This document shows, piece after piece, positions 8,295 through 16,774 of a stretch of 28,278 nucleotides of DNA. This DNA comes from Verrucomicrobia bacterium UBA1200 (GTDB lineage Bacteria > Verrucomicrobiota > Kiritimatiellia > RFP12 > UBA1067). The stretch lies in NCBI GenBank assembly GCA_002309765.1, contig DBXY01000006.1, positions 86,801 to 115,078 on the forward strand, written 5' to 3'. The translations under genes and the position numbers were made by a program. The notes under the pieces were generated by a model. That model was not told where the DNA came from, searched no databases, and saw only the letters and a list, made by a program, of their open reading frames with translations. The stretch's first letter is position 1, and each line of letters begins with the position of its first letter.

Positions 8295-8335
8295 TCCAAA
8301 TCCCTCCGCCGCATGGCAAACGCGACCGCTAAAAA

Positions 8336-8986
8336 TCAATACTCGCCCGCCGACACATCCTTAACCTCATTGGTGAAGATGTTGATGCGGATGTATCTGG
8401 TGACCATACCTTTAATCGCCCGGGCGTAAACGAATTTCTGTCCCTCGCGCAAGGTCAGCGGCAGAACCACCCGACCGGAGGAATCAACCTTGGAGGTAAT
8501 GTCAATCTCCCGGTTGCCGGAATCTTTGTAGTACAGGCGGGAACCGGGTTTCACGTTGAACGTTACGGTGGTGACCGCCGAAGCGGACACGTCGGTGGAG
8601 TCAAAGGTGAACTCAACCCCGGCCGTACGCATATTAAGCGCTCGGTTGCGTTTATGCCACAGCGACGACGAAGAACCGAAAACCAGTTTCGGGTTGAGCC
8701 GGTCGAGGTCAGCCATCCGTGCCACGCGGAAACGGTATTCCGGATAGGAGTTGCTGCCGCCTTTGGTCAAGGTACCCGGCACCGCCACCGAACGGATGGC
8801 GGACTCCACCCGACTTTGGTCTTCGGGCCGGCTCAACATTTTGAACCGGTAGGTGCAGGGAATCGACATTGCCGAGGAATCGCCGCGCGGCGGCAGCGCG
8901 CAACCGCCAAGCGTCAACGCCGCCAGTAATGCCGCGCACAACCTTGTTCCATGTTCAACCGCCCGGTTAGTCGATTTAAACGTCAT
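8336..8986 (-). CDS. Hypothetical lipoprotein, 216 aa
   Basis: The N-terminus is a lipoprotein signal: a basic start, a hydrophobic LCAALLAALTLGGC core and lipobox LGGC with Cys29 as the acylation site. The mature part begins with disordered-looking PPRGDSSAMS and then appears beta-rich (TYRFKMLSRPED, YPEYRFRVARMAD, TTVTFNVKPGSRLYYKD, YIRINIFTNEVKD). I recognise no family. It starts 19 bp after the UDP-glucuronate decarboxylase stop and ends 41 bp before the FabG-type gene. A periplasmic or outer-membrane location is expected; function is unknown. Confidence 0.75.
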   Translation of the reverse strand: MTFKSTNRAVEHGTRLCAALLAALTLGGCALPPRGDSSAMSIPCTYRFKMLSRPEDQSRVESAIRSVAVPGTLTKGGSNSYPEYRFRVARMADLDRLNPKLVFGSSSSLWHKRNRALNMRTAGVEFTFDSTDVSASAVTTVTFNVKPGSRLYYKDSGNREIDITSKVDSSGRVVLPLTLREGQKFVYARAIKGMVTRYIRINIFTNEVKDVSAGEY

Positions 8987-9005
8987 GCCTGCCCTGCCTT
9001 GTCAC

Positions 9006-9974
9006 TTAAATGCTACGGAAATACTCGATGGTGCGCGCCAACCCGGTCTGCAACGGAACATCAGGAGTCCACCCCAACAACTCGCCCGCCAAAGAAATGT
9101 CCGGCTTGCGCCGCTTAGGGTCGTCTTTGGGCAACGGCTCGTAAACCAGCTGGCTCTTGCTTTCCGGAATCTGCCGAAGCGTCTCTTCCGCCAATTCGCG
9201 GATGGTGTATTCGCCGGGGTTGCCGACATTCAACACCGGAACGCTCATTCCATGGTCTTTGAAAAATTCCTTCACCCTGCTGTGCGGCAATTCCATAAAG
9301 AGCCGGACGGCGCGGATCAGGTCGTCCACGTATTGGAAACTGCGGGTCTGGGTACCGTCGCCGAACAAAGTTATGTTGCGGTTATGCAACGCCTGCATGA
9401 TGAAATTGCTGATTACCCTGCCGTCCTGCGGATGCATGTGCGGTCCGTAGGTGTTGAAAATGCGGATCATCCGGACATCCAATCCGTATTCGCGCACATA
9501 GTCGGAGCAAAGCGTCTCGGCCGCCCGTTTGCCTTCGTCGTAGCAACTGCGAATGCCGATGGTGTTGACGTTACCCCAATAGGATTCCGGTTGCGGATGG
9601 ACGAACGGGTCGCCGTAAATTTCCGAAGTCGAGGTGTGGAAAACTTTGGCTTTGGTTTTCAACGCCAGTTCCAAAACATTCATCATGCCCAGAAACGAGG
9701 TCTTGATGGTCTCCACCGGATTACGCTGGTAATGGATCGGCGAGGCCGGGCAAGCGAGATTGTAAATTTCGTCAAACTGTCCCCAGAACGGCTGTGTCAC
9801 GTCATGCAACATGAAGGTGAAGCGCGGGTTGTCCAACAACTGGTATATGTTGGCCTTGGTGCCGGTGAAAAGATTGTCCAGCACGGTGACTTCGTGGCCG
9901 GCGTCCAACAAACATTTGGCCAGATGCGACCCGATGAATCCGGCACCGCCGGTGATTAACGATTTTTTAACCAT
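9006..9974 (-). CDS. UDP-glucuronic acid decarboxylase (UDP-xylose synthase)
   Basis: A 322-residue extended SDR that converts UDP-glucuronate to UDP-xylose with release of CO2, using bound NAD. The NAD motif GGAGFIG is at 9-15, the TSTSEIYGDP active-site segment at 114-123, and SCYDEGKR with Tyr145/Lys149 at 143-150. HPQPESYWGNVN and IRIFNTYGPHMHPQDGRV are characteristic of the UXS subgroup rather than of dTDP-glucose dehydratases or GalE. Length is normal. The start ATG at 9972-9974 overlaps the end of the RNase PH gene by 8 bases (ATGGTTAA) and has only a weak ribosome site, so coupling to rph translation is likely. UDP-xylose would feed surface glycan or LPS synthesis; no glycosyltransferases are seen nearby. 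Confidence 0.93.
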   Translation of the reverse strand: MVKKSLITGGAGFIGSHLAKCLLDAGHEVTVLDNLFTGTKANIYQLLDNPRFTFMLHDVTQPFWGQFDEIYNLACPASPIHYQRNPVETIKTSFLGMMNVLELALKTKAKVFHTSTSEIYGDPFVHPQPESYWGNVNTIGIRSCYDEGKRAAETLCSDYVREYGLDVRMIRIFNTYGPHMHPQDGRVISNFIMQALHNRNITLFGDGTQTRSFQYVDDLIRAVRLFMELPHSRVKEFFKDHGMSVPVLNVGNPGEYTIRELAEETLRQIPESKSQLVYEPLPKDDPKRRKPDISLAGELLGWTPDVPLQTGLARTIEYFRSI

Positions 9975-10671
9975 TTCTACACGCTTTCTGAAGTTTTGAC
10001 AGTTGACGGTTGCCTTTCTTCGCCAATGCTTTGAGTGCGTCCAACTGTTCATCGGTGAACGGTTCGTGCTCGGCGGTGCCCTGAAGCTCCACAAACCGAC
10101 CGTCATCGGTCATTACCACATTCAGGTCCACATCCGCGCTGGAATCGTGCTCGTAATCCAAATCCAAAGTCGGAACGCCGCCGCAAATGCCCACGCTAAC
10201 CGCCGACACCCAGCGCAACAGCGGCGAGGATTCCAAAACACCGTCCGCCACCAGCTTGTCCAGCGCGTCGGCCAACGCCACCATACCGCCGGTGATAGAC
10301 GCGCACCGAGTGCCGCCATCCGCCTGCAAAACATCGCAGTCGATGGTGATGGTGCGTTCGCCGAGTTTATCCAAATCCAACGCGGCCCGCAACGCCCTGC
10401 CGATCAGCCGCCCGATCTCCGTGCCGCGCGCGTCGGGCTTGCCGCGTTTGATGTCGCGCTCTTTCCGCGTCACGGTGCTGCCCGGCAACATTCCGTATTC
10501 AGCGGTAAGCCAGCCCTTACCGGTACCGCGCAGAAACGGCGGGGCCTTATCCTCAACGCTGGCGGTACACAACACCCATGTGTTGCCCTGCTTAATCAAG
10601 ACCGAACCCGGCGCATGGCAGGTGTAACCCCGCTCAATCGTCACCGGGCGTAATCCGTCCTTCCGTTTCAT
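9967..10671 (-). CDS. rph: Ribonuclease PH
   Basis: A 3'-5' phosphorolytic exoribonuclease that trims tRNA 3' ends, acting in the cytoplasm as a ring-shaped hexamer. The sequence shows the family landmarks: LRPVTIERGYTCHAPGSVLI at the start, ASVEDKAPPFLRGTGKGWLT, EIGRLIGRALRAALDL, the catalytic-region DCDVLQADGGTR, and DSSADVDLNVVMTDDGRFVE. The C-terminal helix is LKALAKKGNRQLSKLQKA. I chose the ATG at 10669-10671 (MKRKDGLRPV) from family length, giving 234 residues. An ATG eight codons upstream at 10695 is also possible and would overlap the stop of the preceding gene. Neither start has an ideally spaced ribosome site. It overlaps the downstream UDP-glucuronate decarboxylase gene by 8 bases. 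Confidence 0.95.
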   Translation of the reverse strand: MKRKDGLRPVTIERGYTCHAPGSVLIKQGNTWVLCTASVEDKAPPFLRGTGKGWLTAEYGMLPGSTVTRKERDIKRGKPDARGTEIGRLIGRALRAALDLDKLGERTITIDCDVLQADGGTRCASITGGMVALADALDKLVADGVLESSPLLRWVSAVSVGICGGVPTLDLDYEHDSSADVDLNVVMTDDGRFVELQGTAEHEPFTDEQLDALKALAKKGNRQLSKLQKACRNG

Positions 10672-10678
10672 TGCTGTG

Positions 10679-11542
10679 TCAGTTCCCTTTTTCATTCACC
10701 TTGATTCCCAATTCGGACTGCTGTTTAAGCAGATTTTGCAATTCGGGATCGCGGTCAAGTTTTTGCTGATCAATCGGATGGCTCTCTTTCCACTCTTTGT
10801 ACTTGCGGTTTTCCGTGGTGGCCGCCGTTTTGAGCTTCTCCTGCTCGTATTTCATCGTGCGCAGCTCTTCCTGGAGTTTGGAGCGCCGTATGCCGGTCTG
10901 GCGGTTCATCTCCTTTTCCTTCTCCGCCGCCAGCGCTATCGAATCCTGATACTTCTTTACCGCCGCCTTGGCCGATTCGAAATGCGGGTTGTTCCGGTAT
11001 TCCTGCTCTTCCAAATATTTCCTGCGGTCCGCCACCTTGCCGTTCAACACGTAATAGCGCTGAAGCCGTCCCAAAGTGCCGGGATCGATTTTTTCGTACT
11101 CGCCGCTGTACACCGTCACCTCGCGGCAGTCGATCAACACCGGGCCAACCCATGTGCCGTCTGACAGCTTGGCCTGGCTGACCAGCATCGACGCCTCTTT
11201 CGAGTTCTTGATGCCGTTGTATTTGAACGGGGTGCCGGCGTCCAATTTGCCGCGGCTTTTCCCGTCCTGCCCAAAATACGGAGTGCCCTTGGTAACGAAC
11301 CCCCACCCCTTTTCCGGACCGAGGAAATCCACATGTTCAACCTTTCGTTCTTCGGATGATTCCGAAGGGGTCGAGGGCTTAACCGCGGACGATCCTTTGT
11401 TTCCGGACATTCCGCCGTTCTGCATTACGTCACGGCTACGCCCCCCGCGTCTGGTGTTCAAAGGCGTCAGGGTACGTTTCATCTGCGCGTCGGCGGCGGA
11501 CACCAATCCCAACACCAATATCGCGATTAACCATCTGCTCAT
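10679..11542 (-). CDS. Exported coiled-coil protein of unknown function
   Basis: A 287-residue exported protein. The signal peptide is MSRWLIAILVLGLVSAADA, with cleavage expected before Q. A Gly/Ser/Pro-rich linker follows (to about residue 65), then a small beta domain (GWGFVTKGTPYFGQDGKSRG to CREVTVYSGEYEKIDPG). The C-terminal third is a charged alpha-helical coiled coil (KKYQDSIALAAEKEKEMNRQ to the end). The start ATG at 11540-11542 has GGGAGG seven bases upstream, better than the in-frame start five codons earlier. The middle domain could be an SH3-like fold, but this is a guess. It sits 30 bp after purB and abuts or overlaps rph, in the same transcription unit. Confidence 0.78.
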   Translation of the reverse strand: MSRWLIAILVLGLVSAADAQMKRTLTPLNTRRGGRSRDVMQNGGMSGNKGSSAVKPSTPSESSEERKVEHVDFLGPEKGWGFVTKGTPYFGQDGKSRGKLDAGTPFKYNGIKNSKEASMLVSQAKLSDGTWVGPVLIDCREVTVYSGEYEKIDPGTLGRLQRYYVLNGKVADRRKYLEEQEYRNNPHFESAKAAVKKYQDSIALAAEKEKEMNRQTGIRRSKLQEELRTMKYEQEKLKTAATTENRKYKEWKESHPIDQQKLDRDPELQNLLKQQSELGIKVNEKGN

Positions 11543-11572
11543 GTCACAACCTCCCAATCGGAACGGGTTAGA

Positions 11573-12946
11573 TTATTGCTCAAGCACCGCCAGTTGTTCG
11601 GCGATGCCAATGTAAGTTGCGGGGGTGAGGGCGAGCAACCTCGCCTTCTCCGTCTCCGGAATGTCAAGGCCGGAAATGAAACCGCGCATATCTTCCGGCG
11701 AAATTTTCTTACCGCGAGTCAGCTCTTTGAGCCGTTCGTAAGGATTGGCTTTGCCGAGTTTGCGCATCACGGTCTGCACCGGTTCCGCCAACACCTCCCA
11801 TTCGTGGTCGAGATCGTCCAACAGCCGCTCGCGGTTTACCTTGACCTTGCCCAAACCTTTAAGCGTGGCCTGATAGGCGGTGAGCGCGTAACCGAACGCC
11901 ACGCCCATGTTGCGCAGCACCGTGGAATCGGTAAGGTCGCGTTGCAGTCTGGAGACCGGCAGTTTGCGGGCCAGATGACCAAACACCGCATTGGACAGAC
12001 CTAGATTGCCTTCACTGTTCTCAAAGTCGATCGGATTCACCTTGTGCGGCATGGTGGAGGACCCGACCTCGCCCTTGACCGTTTTCTGCCCCAGATAGCC
12101 GAAGGAGATGTAAGTCCAGAAATCCCGGTCCAAATCCAGCAGCACCGTGTTCCACCGGGAAATGGCGTCAAACAATTCCGCCATCCCGTCGTGCGACTCA
12201 ATCTGCGTGGTCAGCGGATTTTGCCGCAACCCCAGCCGGCCTTCCAGCACCGACCGCGCCAACTCCGGCCAATCCACATCGGGATAGGCGGCGGTGTGGG
12301 CGTTGTAGCACCCCACCGCGCCATTCATCTTGGCCGGCATGACGATCGCGTCCAGCTGTTCCGCCTGACGACGGAAACGGTGGACAAACACCGCCAGCTC
12401 TTTGCCCAACGTGGTGGGCGACGCCGGCTGTCCATGGGTATGGGCGAGCATGGGAACATCGCGATTTTCCGCCGCCATTTCCGAAAGCGTTGCCGTCAGC
12501 TTTTCCTGCACCGGACGCAACACCGCCAGCCCGTCCTTCAACATCAGGGCGTGAGCGACATTGTTGATATCCTCGGACGTGCAGGCGAAATGGACAAACT
12601 CCGAACGTGCGGCCAGCGGCGTTCCGGCGAATTTTTCCTTGATGAAGTACTCCACCGCCTTCACGTCGTGATTGGTGGTAGCCTCAATCGCTTTCACCCG
12701 GCGGGCATCGTCAAGCGAGAATCCGTCGGCAATGCCGCGCAGCATGGCGCGCTCGGCATCGGACAGGGCGGCCGCCTCAACGATGGCGGGATGGTCGCAC
12801 AGTGCCTCAAGCCAGGCGACCTCCACCAGCACCCGGCGGCGGATTAAACCGTACTCGGAAAAAATCGGACGCAACTCTTCGATTTTGGAGGCATAACGGC
12901 CGTCCAACGGCGAAAGCGCGGTCAGAGTGTCAATCGGATTTCCCAT
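11573..12946 (-). CDS. purB: Adenylosuccinate lyase
   Basis: A 457-residue enzyme of the fumarase/aspartase superfamily catalysing two purine steps: SAICAR to AICAR plus fumarate, and adenylosuccinate to AMP plus fumarate. It follows the E. coli PurB type in length and sequence: LSPLDGRYASKIEELRPIFS at the start, TSEDINN at 123-129, THGQPAS with the catalytic His171, and the superfamily signature GSSTMPHKVNP at 295-305 with the flexible-loop serine. The start ATG at 12944-12946 (MGNPIDTLTALSPLDGRY) matches the family; upstream in-frame codons would overlap the alpha-galactosidase gene. The gap to that gene is 17 bp. Its place behind a glycosidase gene rather than in a pur operon is unusual but not informative about function. 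Confidence 0.97.
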   Translation of the reverse strand: MGNPIDTLTALSPLDGRYASKIEELRPIFSEYGLIRRRVLVEVAWLEALCDHPAIVEAAALSDAERAMLRGIADGFSLDDARRVKAIEATTNHDVKAVEYFIKEKFAGTPLAARSEFVHFACTSEDINNVAHALMLKDGLAVLRPVQEKLTATLSEMAAENRDVPMLAHTHGQPASPTTLGKELAVFVHRFRRQAEQLDAIVMPAKMNGAVGCYNAHTAAYPDVDWPELARSVLEGRLGLRQNPLTTQIESHDGMAELFDAISRWNTVLLDLDRDFWTYISFGYLGQKTVKGEVGSSTMPHKVNPIDFENSEGNLGLSNAVFGHLARKLPVSRLQRDLTDSTVLRNMGVAFGYALTAYQATLKGLGKVKVNRERLLDDLDHEWEVLAEPVQTVMRKLGKANPYERLKELTRGKKISPEDMRGFISGLDIPETEKARLLALTPATYIGIAEQLAVLEQ

Positions 12947-12963
12947 ACTCGTTTTCCCAATGG

Positions 12964-14943
12964 TTAACGTACCGGATAAAGGCGTATCAGCTGCGGGGCA
13001 TGGCCGGGCAACGTGACCTGATAAGATCCTTGGATCTGGCCGATATCCTGCTGACGCCACAAATCGCGGGCACGGTAGATGCCGTCAAGCTTGGCGGCCT
13101 TAAGGTCAAAACTGACCGGGCTTTCAAACATGCCGCGGTTGACCAAACCGGCGACGTAAGAACCGTCCGCCATCTTCTTCAGCCAAACCTCGCTGTTGTC
13201 GCCGCGTTCCACCACCGCCGCGCCGAAGCCCAACGGATCCTGGTTAACCTCCAGCACCTCGTCGTTGGTGAGCAGGTTAAGCGTGAAATCATCCATATCG
13301 GTCATATCGCAACCGATCAGTAGCGGAGACGCCACCAGACACCAAATCGAGATGTGGGTGTACTGTTCGTTGTGGGTGAGCCGGGTCGGACGGAGGTTCG
13401 GGCCCCAGCCGACTTTGCCGACGATCAGCATATCGGGATCGTTCCACGCGCCGGGCTTGGAAAACAGTCCCAAACCGTCCTGCGCGTCGGCGATCCGGCG
13501 CATGCTGCCCCAAGTGTCGACGATATCACCCGTGGTGCGCCAGCACTGTCCGCCGGAGACCGCGCCCCAGGTGGACACATTACCCATGCCGTATTGGCAC
13601 AGGCTGAGAATAATGTCGCGGTTCTGCGCGCGCAACGCTTCGGACATCAAAAGGTACGGGTACATCAGACGCCGCAGATCGCTGCCCTTGCCGCCTTTGA
13701 TATTGGCCACTCCGCCATAGCTGCACCAGTCGTACTTCAAATAGTCATAACCCCACTCGGCATAGCTTTGCGCGTCTTGCCACTCGTGCTCCCAGCTGCC
13801 GGTGCAACCGCCGCAGGTGGTCGGACCGGGCGAGGAGTACAGACCGATCTTCAATCCCAGCCCGTGAACATAATCGGCCAAAGCCTTCATGTCGGGGAAG
13901 CGCTTGTTCGCGACAATCTTACCGTTGGCATCGCGTTCCGGCCCGATCAAGGTCTGATCGTTCTTCTCGTGGGGACGGTTCTGCCAGAAATCGTCGATAT
14001 TGATGTACGACCAACCGTGTTTGATCAAACCGCTGTTGACCATCGCTTCGGCGGCCTGGCGGATTTTAACATCCGACACCGCGCTCGCGAAGCAGTTCCA
14101 GGAGTTCCAGCCCATCGGCGGGGTCAGCGCCAGCGTATCGCCAACCACCAGCTTGAGGACGCTCTCTGCCTTGCCGTGCTTGTTTTTGGCGGTGATGGTC
14201 ACGTCATAGGTGCCGGGAACAGCGACCGAACCGGAGATACGTCCGGTAGCGGAATCGAACTTTGCCCCATCCGGCAAACCTTTAACGGACAACTTGATCG
14301 GATCCGCGCCGGTGACCGGAACCGTGAATAGAATCGGGCGGTTGGGACGAACGCCGAACACCTTTGCCCCGTTAATGCGCGGGGAAATCGGGGCGGCCGG
14401 GGTGAGGATACCGAACTGCTCGGTCGTTGGCGAATCGACGGCTTTGATCTTCGCGCCATCCTTTACGGTGAAGAAAGCGTTGCACCAGTCGGCGTGGTCA
14501 TAGGTGTCGCCGTCGCCGCCGTCGGAGATCTCCAGCATCGCGGTTTTTGCGCCGGTCAGATCAACCTTCAGGTGCCTGGGTTTATCGCGGGATCTCATAA
14601 CGCCGGTGTCGGCCGCCACCTTGTTGTCGGCATAAACCCGGAAAGAGACCGAACCATGGCCGTTGTTGATTTCCTCGTCATCCACCGCCACATCCGCCTC
14701 GAAAGAGAGCGCGTTGCCGTTAAGCTCCACCACCATGATACTGTAGGAATGCGAGCCAACGCCGCGTTCGAACGGCTGCCGCCCCGCGTGCAACGGATTA
14801 CCGCCGACAGACTTGTTAGCCTTGGGCTTACCCCAGCCGCAGGCCATCTTGGTCAAGTCCAACTCATCCAGCCAGACCTTGGTGTCGGCACTGGCCAGAA
14901 CCGCCAAAACGGTGCAAAAACAAAACGACAACAGTTTTTTCAT
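12964..14943 (-). CDS. Exported GH27 alpha-galactosidase with NPCBM and Ig-like domains
   Basis: A 659-residue exported retaining glycosidase that removes terminal alpha-galactose from oligosaccharides or plant galactomannan. Order of parts: signal peptide (1-19, LLSFCFCTVLAVLASA); NPCBM-type carbohydrate-binding module (about 21-155, FERGVGSHSYSIMVVELNG); an Ig-like putative-Ig module (about 190-268, LPDGAKFDSATGRISGSV, GTYDVTITAKN); GH27 barrel from LTPPMGWNSWN (273); C-terminal beta domain from about 570. The nucleophile is Asp405 in YLKYDWC and the acid/base is Asp473 in CWRTTGDI, matching human alpha-Gal A by motif; GAWNDPDMLIVG follows at 498-509. The start at 14943 has GGGAG six bases upstream. 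It opens the nine-gene block and faces the divergent cotransporter gene, so its promoter (14977-15006) may drive the whole block. Confidence 0.95.
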   Translation of the reverse strand: MKKLLSFCFCTVLAVLASADTKVWLDELDLTKMACGWGKPKANKSVGGNPLHAGRQPFERGVGSHSYSIMVVELNGNALSFEADVAVDDEEINNGHGSVSFRVYADNKVAADTGVMRSRDKPRHLKVDLTGAKTAMLEISDGGDGDTYDHADWCNAFFTVKDGAKIKAVDSPTTEQFGILTPAAPISPRINGAKVFGVRPNRPILFTVPVTGADPIKLSVKGLPDGAKFDSATGRISGSVAVPGTYDVTITAKNKHGKAESVLKLVVGDTLALTPPMGWNSWNCFASAVSDVKIRQAAEAMVNSGLIKHGWSYINIDDFWQNRPHEKNDQTLIGPERDANGKIVANKRFPDMKALADYVHGLGLKIGLYSSPGPTTCGGCTGSWEHEWQDAQSYAEWGYDYLKYDWCSYGGVANIKGGKGSDLRRLMYPYLLMSEALRAQNRDIILSLCQYGMGNVSTWGAVSGGQCWRTTGDIVDTWGSMRRIADAQDGLGLFSKPGAWNDPDMLIVGKVGWGPNLRPTRLTHNEQYTHISIWCLVASPLLIGCDMTDMDDFTLNLLTNDEVLEVNQDPLGFGAAVVERGDNSEVWLKKMADGSYVAGLVNRGMFESPVSFDLKAAKLDGIYRARDLWRQQDIGQIQGSYQVTLPGHAPQLIRLYPVR

Positions 14944-14976
14944 AACTACTCCCAATTAGAGTTAAAAGGTAGTGTT

Positions 14977-15006
14977 ATTTTACCAAAACCGCCCCCAATT
15001 TTGCAA
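14977..15006 (-). promoter_or_regulatory. Sigma70-like promoter for the alpha-galactosidase block
   Basis: On the minus strand TTGCAA (15001-15006) and TAAAAT (14977-14982) are separated by 18 bases and lie about 35-60 bases before the alpha-galactosidase start. This is the only intergenic stretch of any size ahead of the nine-gene block. The match to consensus is reasonable, but the site is found by eye only. Confidence 0.5.
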
Positions 15007-15076
15007 GTGTGAAATGCTTCCGTTGCCCCGTCCCGTGCGACAGTTTTGAAAAATTCGGCTCAAACCGCGTTTGCGC

Positions 15077-15105
15077 TTGTTTGCGGACGATTTTTTAGGT
15101 ATGAT
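15077..15105 (+). promoter_or_regulatory. Sigma70-like promoter immediately before the Na/Pi cotransporter gene
   Basis: TTGTTT (15077-15082), a 17-base spacer and TATGAT (15100-15105). Transcription would begin near 15112, only about two bases before the ATG at 15114. No Shine-Dalgarno-like sequence lies ahead of that ATG, so the transcript may be leaderless. Confidence 0.5.
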
Positions 15106-15113
15106 ATCTTGCC

Positions 15114-16760
15114 ATGGACGAAACTATCGACATTGTTAAGACGATTTCTTTTGTTATCGGCGGTCTGGCCCTGTTCCTGCTCGGAATGAAAAACATGTCT
15201 GACGGTATGCAGGGTGTGGCGGGATCCAAGCTTCGCCACATGATCGCCAGCGTCACCGACAACCGCTTTAAAGCCTGTCTGACCGGCGCGGGAGTTACCG
15301 GCATCATCCAATCGAGCTCCGTAACCTCGGTAATGGTTATCTCAATGGTCACCGCCGGACTGATGTCGCTCAAGCCCGCCATCGGCGTGATTCTGGGCGC
15401 AGACATCGGCACCACGGTTACCGCCTGGATCGTGGCTTTGAACGTCACCAAATACGGGCTGCCACTGCTGGGGTTGGCGACATTCGCGTTCCTGTTCACC
15501 CAAAAAGACCGGATCCGTTACACCGCGCTGCTGGTTATGGGGTTGGGCATGGTCTTCTACGGGTTGGAACTGATGCAGACCGGCATGGAGCCGTTCGCGG
15601 CCCTCCCGGAAGTAAAAGAGTGGTTCAAGACGCTTAACCCCAACACCATCTGGGGTTTGTTAAAATGCGTATTGCTCGGTTCTACTGTCACGGCCATCAT
15701 GCAGTCCAGCTCCGCCACCGTCGGCATTACCATCTCGATGGCCAACACCGGCTTCATGACCTTTGACACCGCCGCCGCGTTGGTGTTGGGGCAGAACATC
15801 GGCGCGGCCATGCCGGCCATCCTGGCCTCGCTGGGCGCGAACCGGGCCGGAGTGCGCGTCGCATGGGCGCACACCCTTACCAAGATTATCGGCGTGCTGG
15901 TGATCATCCCGTTTTTCACCGTATACGTGAAACTGGTTAAACTGGTATCCCCGGAAGGAATCAGCATCGCCAACGAGATCGCGTTGGCCCACTCGATGTT
16001 CAACGTTATTCTGGTGCTGCTTTTCCTTCCTCTGGTTACGCCCTTTATCAAATTGCTGATGTTGATCTGTCCGGAAAGCGAGGACGACGGGATCCCGCAT
16101 CTGTGCTTTTTCGACGCCCGGTTGCTGTCAACCCCAGTGCTGGCTTTGCGGCAATCCGAACACGAGATTCTGCGCATGGCGGATATCTGCGCCAAGATGC
16201 TCGATGACCTGAAAGAGAACTGGAACAACGAGGACCGTGACCCGGACCGCGAGCAGGCCATCTTCAAGTCCGAGGACAACCTTGACCAGATGCAGCGCGA
16301 AATCGTCACCTTCCTAAGCCAGATTCTAACCAGCGAAATGACTCAGGACCAGATGAACGATGCCCGTACCCAGCTCCGCATCACCGGCGAATACGAATCG
16401 GTCGGAGACTATATCGCCGCGCTCCAGAAACTCATCATCCGCAGCAGCAACCAAGAGGTCAAATTCTCGGAAGTCGGGAAAAGCCAGATTCTCTCCCTGC
16501 ACAACCAGGTCACCGACTATCTGTCCAATTTGCGTAAAGTCCTGCTCTCCAGAAATGCCGAGCAGCTTTTGGCGCTTCGAACGGCCAGTGACCGGTTCAC
16601 CGGCAATTTCAAGGAATACCGCAAGCAGAGCATGGACCGGTTGGCTAATAAAGTCTGCTCACCGGTTTCCTGCGTTTACCTGCTGGACGCAATGCTCGAT
16701 TACCGTAAAATCAAGGATCACGGCCTTAACATCGCCGAGGCCCTCAGCGGCGGCAAATGA
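15114..16760 (+). CDS. Na+/phosphate cotransporter with PhoU-like C-terminus
   Basis: A 548-residue inner-membrane protein of the NptA/PNaS family, which couples phosphate movement to sodium. Two inverted-repeat halves each carry the hallmark QSSS motif: GIIQSSSVTS (Q66-S69) and AIMQSSSATVG (Q197-S200). Each is followed by a Gly-rich helix (GVILGADIGTTVTA; LVLGQNIGAAMPAI). About eight hydrophobic helices fill residues 10-320. Residues from about 350 form charged helices resembling PhoU domains, typical of the long bacterial YjbB-like members and likely regulatory. The start fits the family (FVIGGLALFLLGMKNMSDG) despite the missing ribosome site. The polyprenyl synthetase gene follows after 14 bp. 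Direction of phosphate transport (uptake or export) cannot be told from sequence. Confidence 0.95.
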   Translation: MDETIDIVKTISFVIGGLALFLLGMKNMSDGMQGVAGSKLRHMIASVTDNRFKACLTGAGVTGIIQSSSVTSVMVISMVTAGLMSLKPAIGVILGADIGTTVTAWIVALNVTKYGLPLLGLATFAFLFTQKDRIRYTALLVMGLGMVFYGLELMQTGMEPFAALPEVKEWFKTLNPNTIWGLLKCVLLGSTVTAIMQSSSATVGITISMANTGFMTFDTAAALVLGQNIGAAMPAILASLGANRAGVRVAWAHTLTKIIGVLVIIPFFTVYVKLVKLVSPEGISIANEIALAHSMFNVILVLLFLPLVTPFIKLLMLICPESEDDGIPHLCFFDARLLSTPVLALRQSEHEILRMADICAKMLDDLKENWNNEDRDPDREQAIFKSEDNLDQMQREIVTFLSQILTSEMTQDQMNDARTQLRITGEYESVGDYIAALQKLIIRSSNQEVKFSEVGKSQILSLHNQVTDYLSNLRKVLLSRNAEQLLALRTASDRFTGNFKEYRKQSMDRLANKVCSPVSCVYLLDAMLDYRKIKDHGLNIAEALSGGK

Positions 16761-16774
16761 GCGCGTGACTGACC

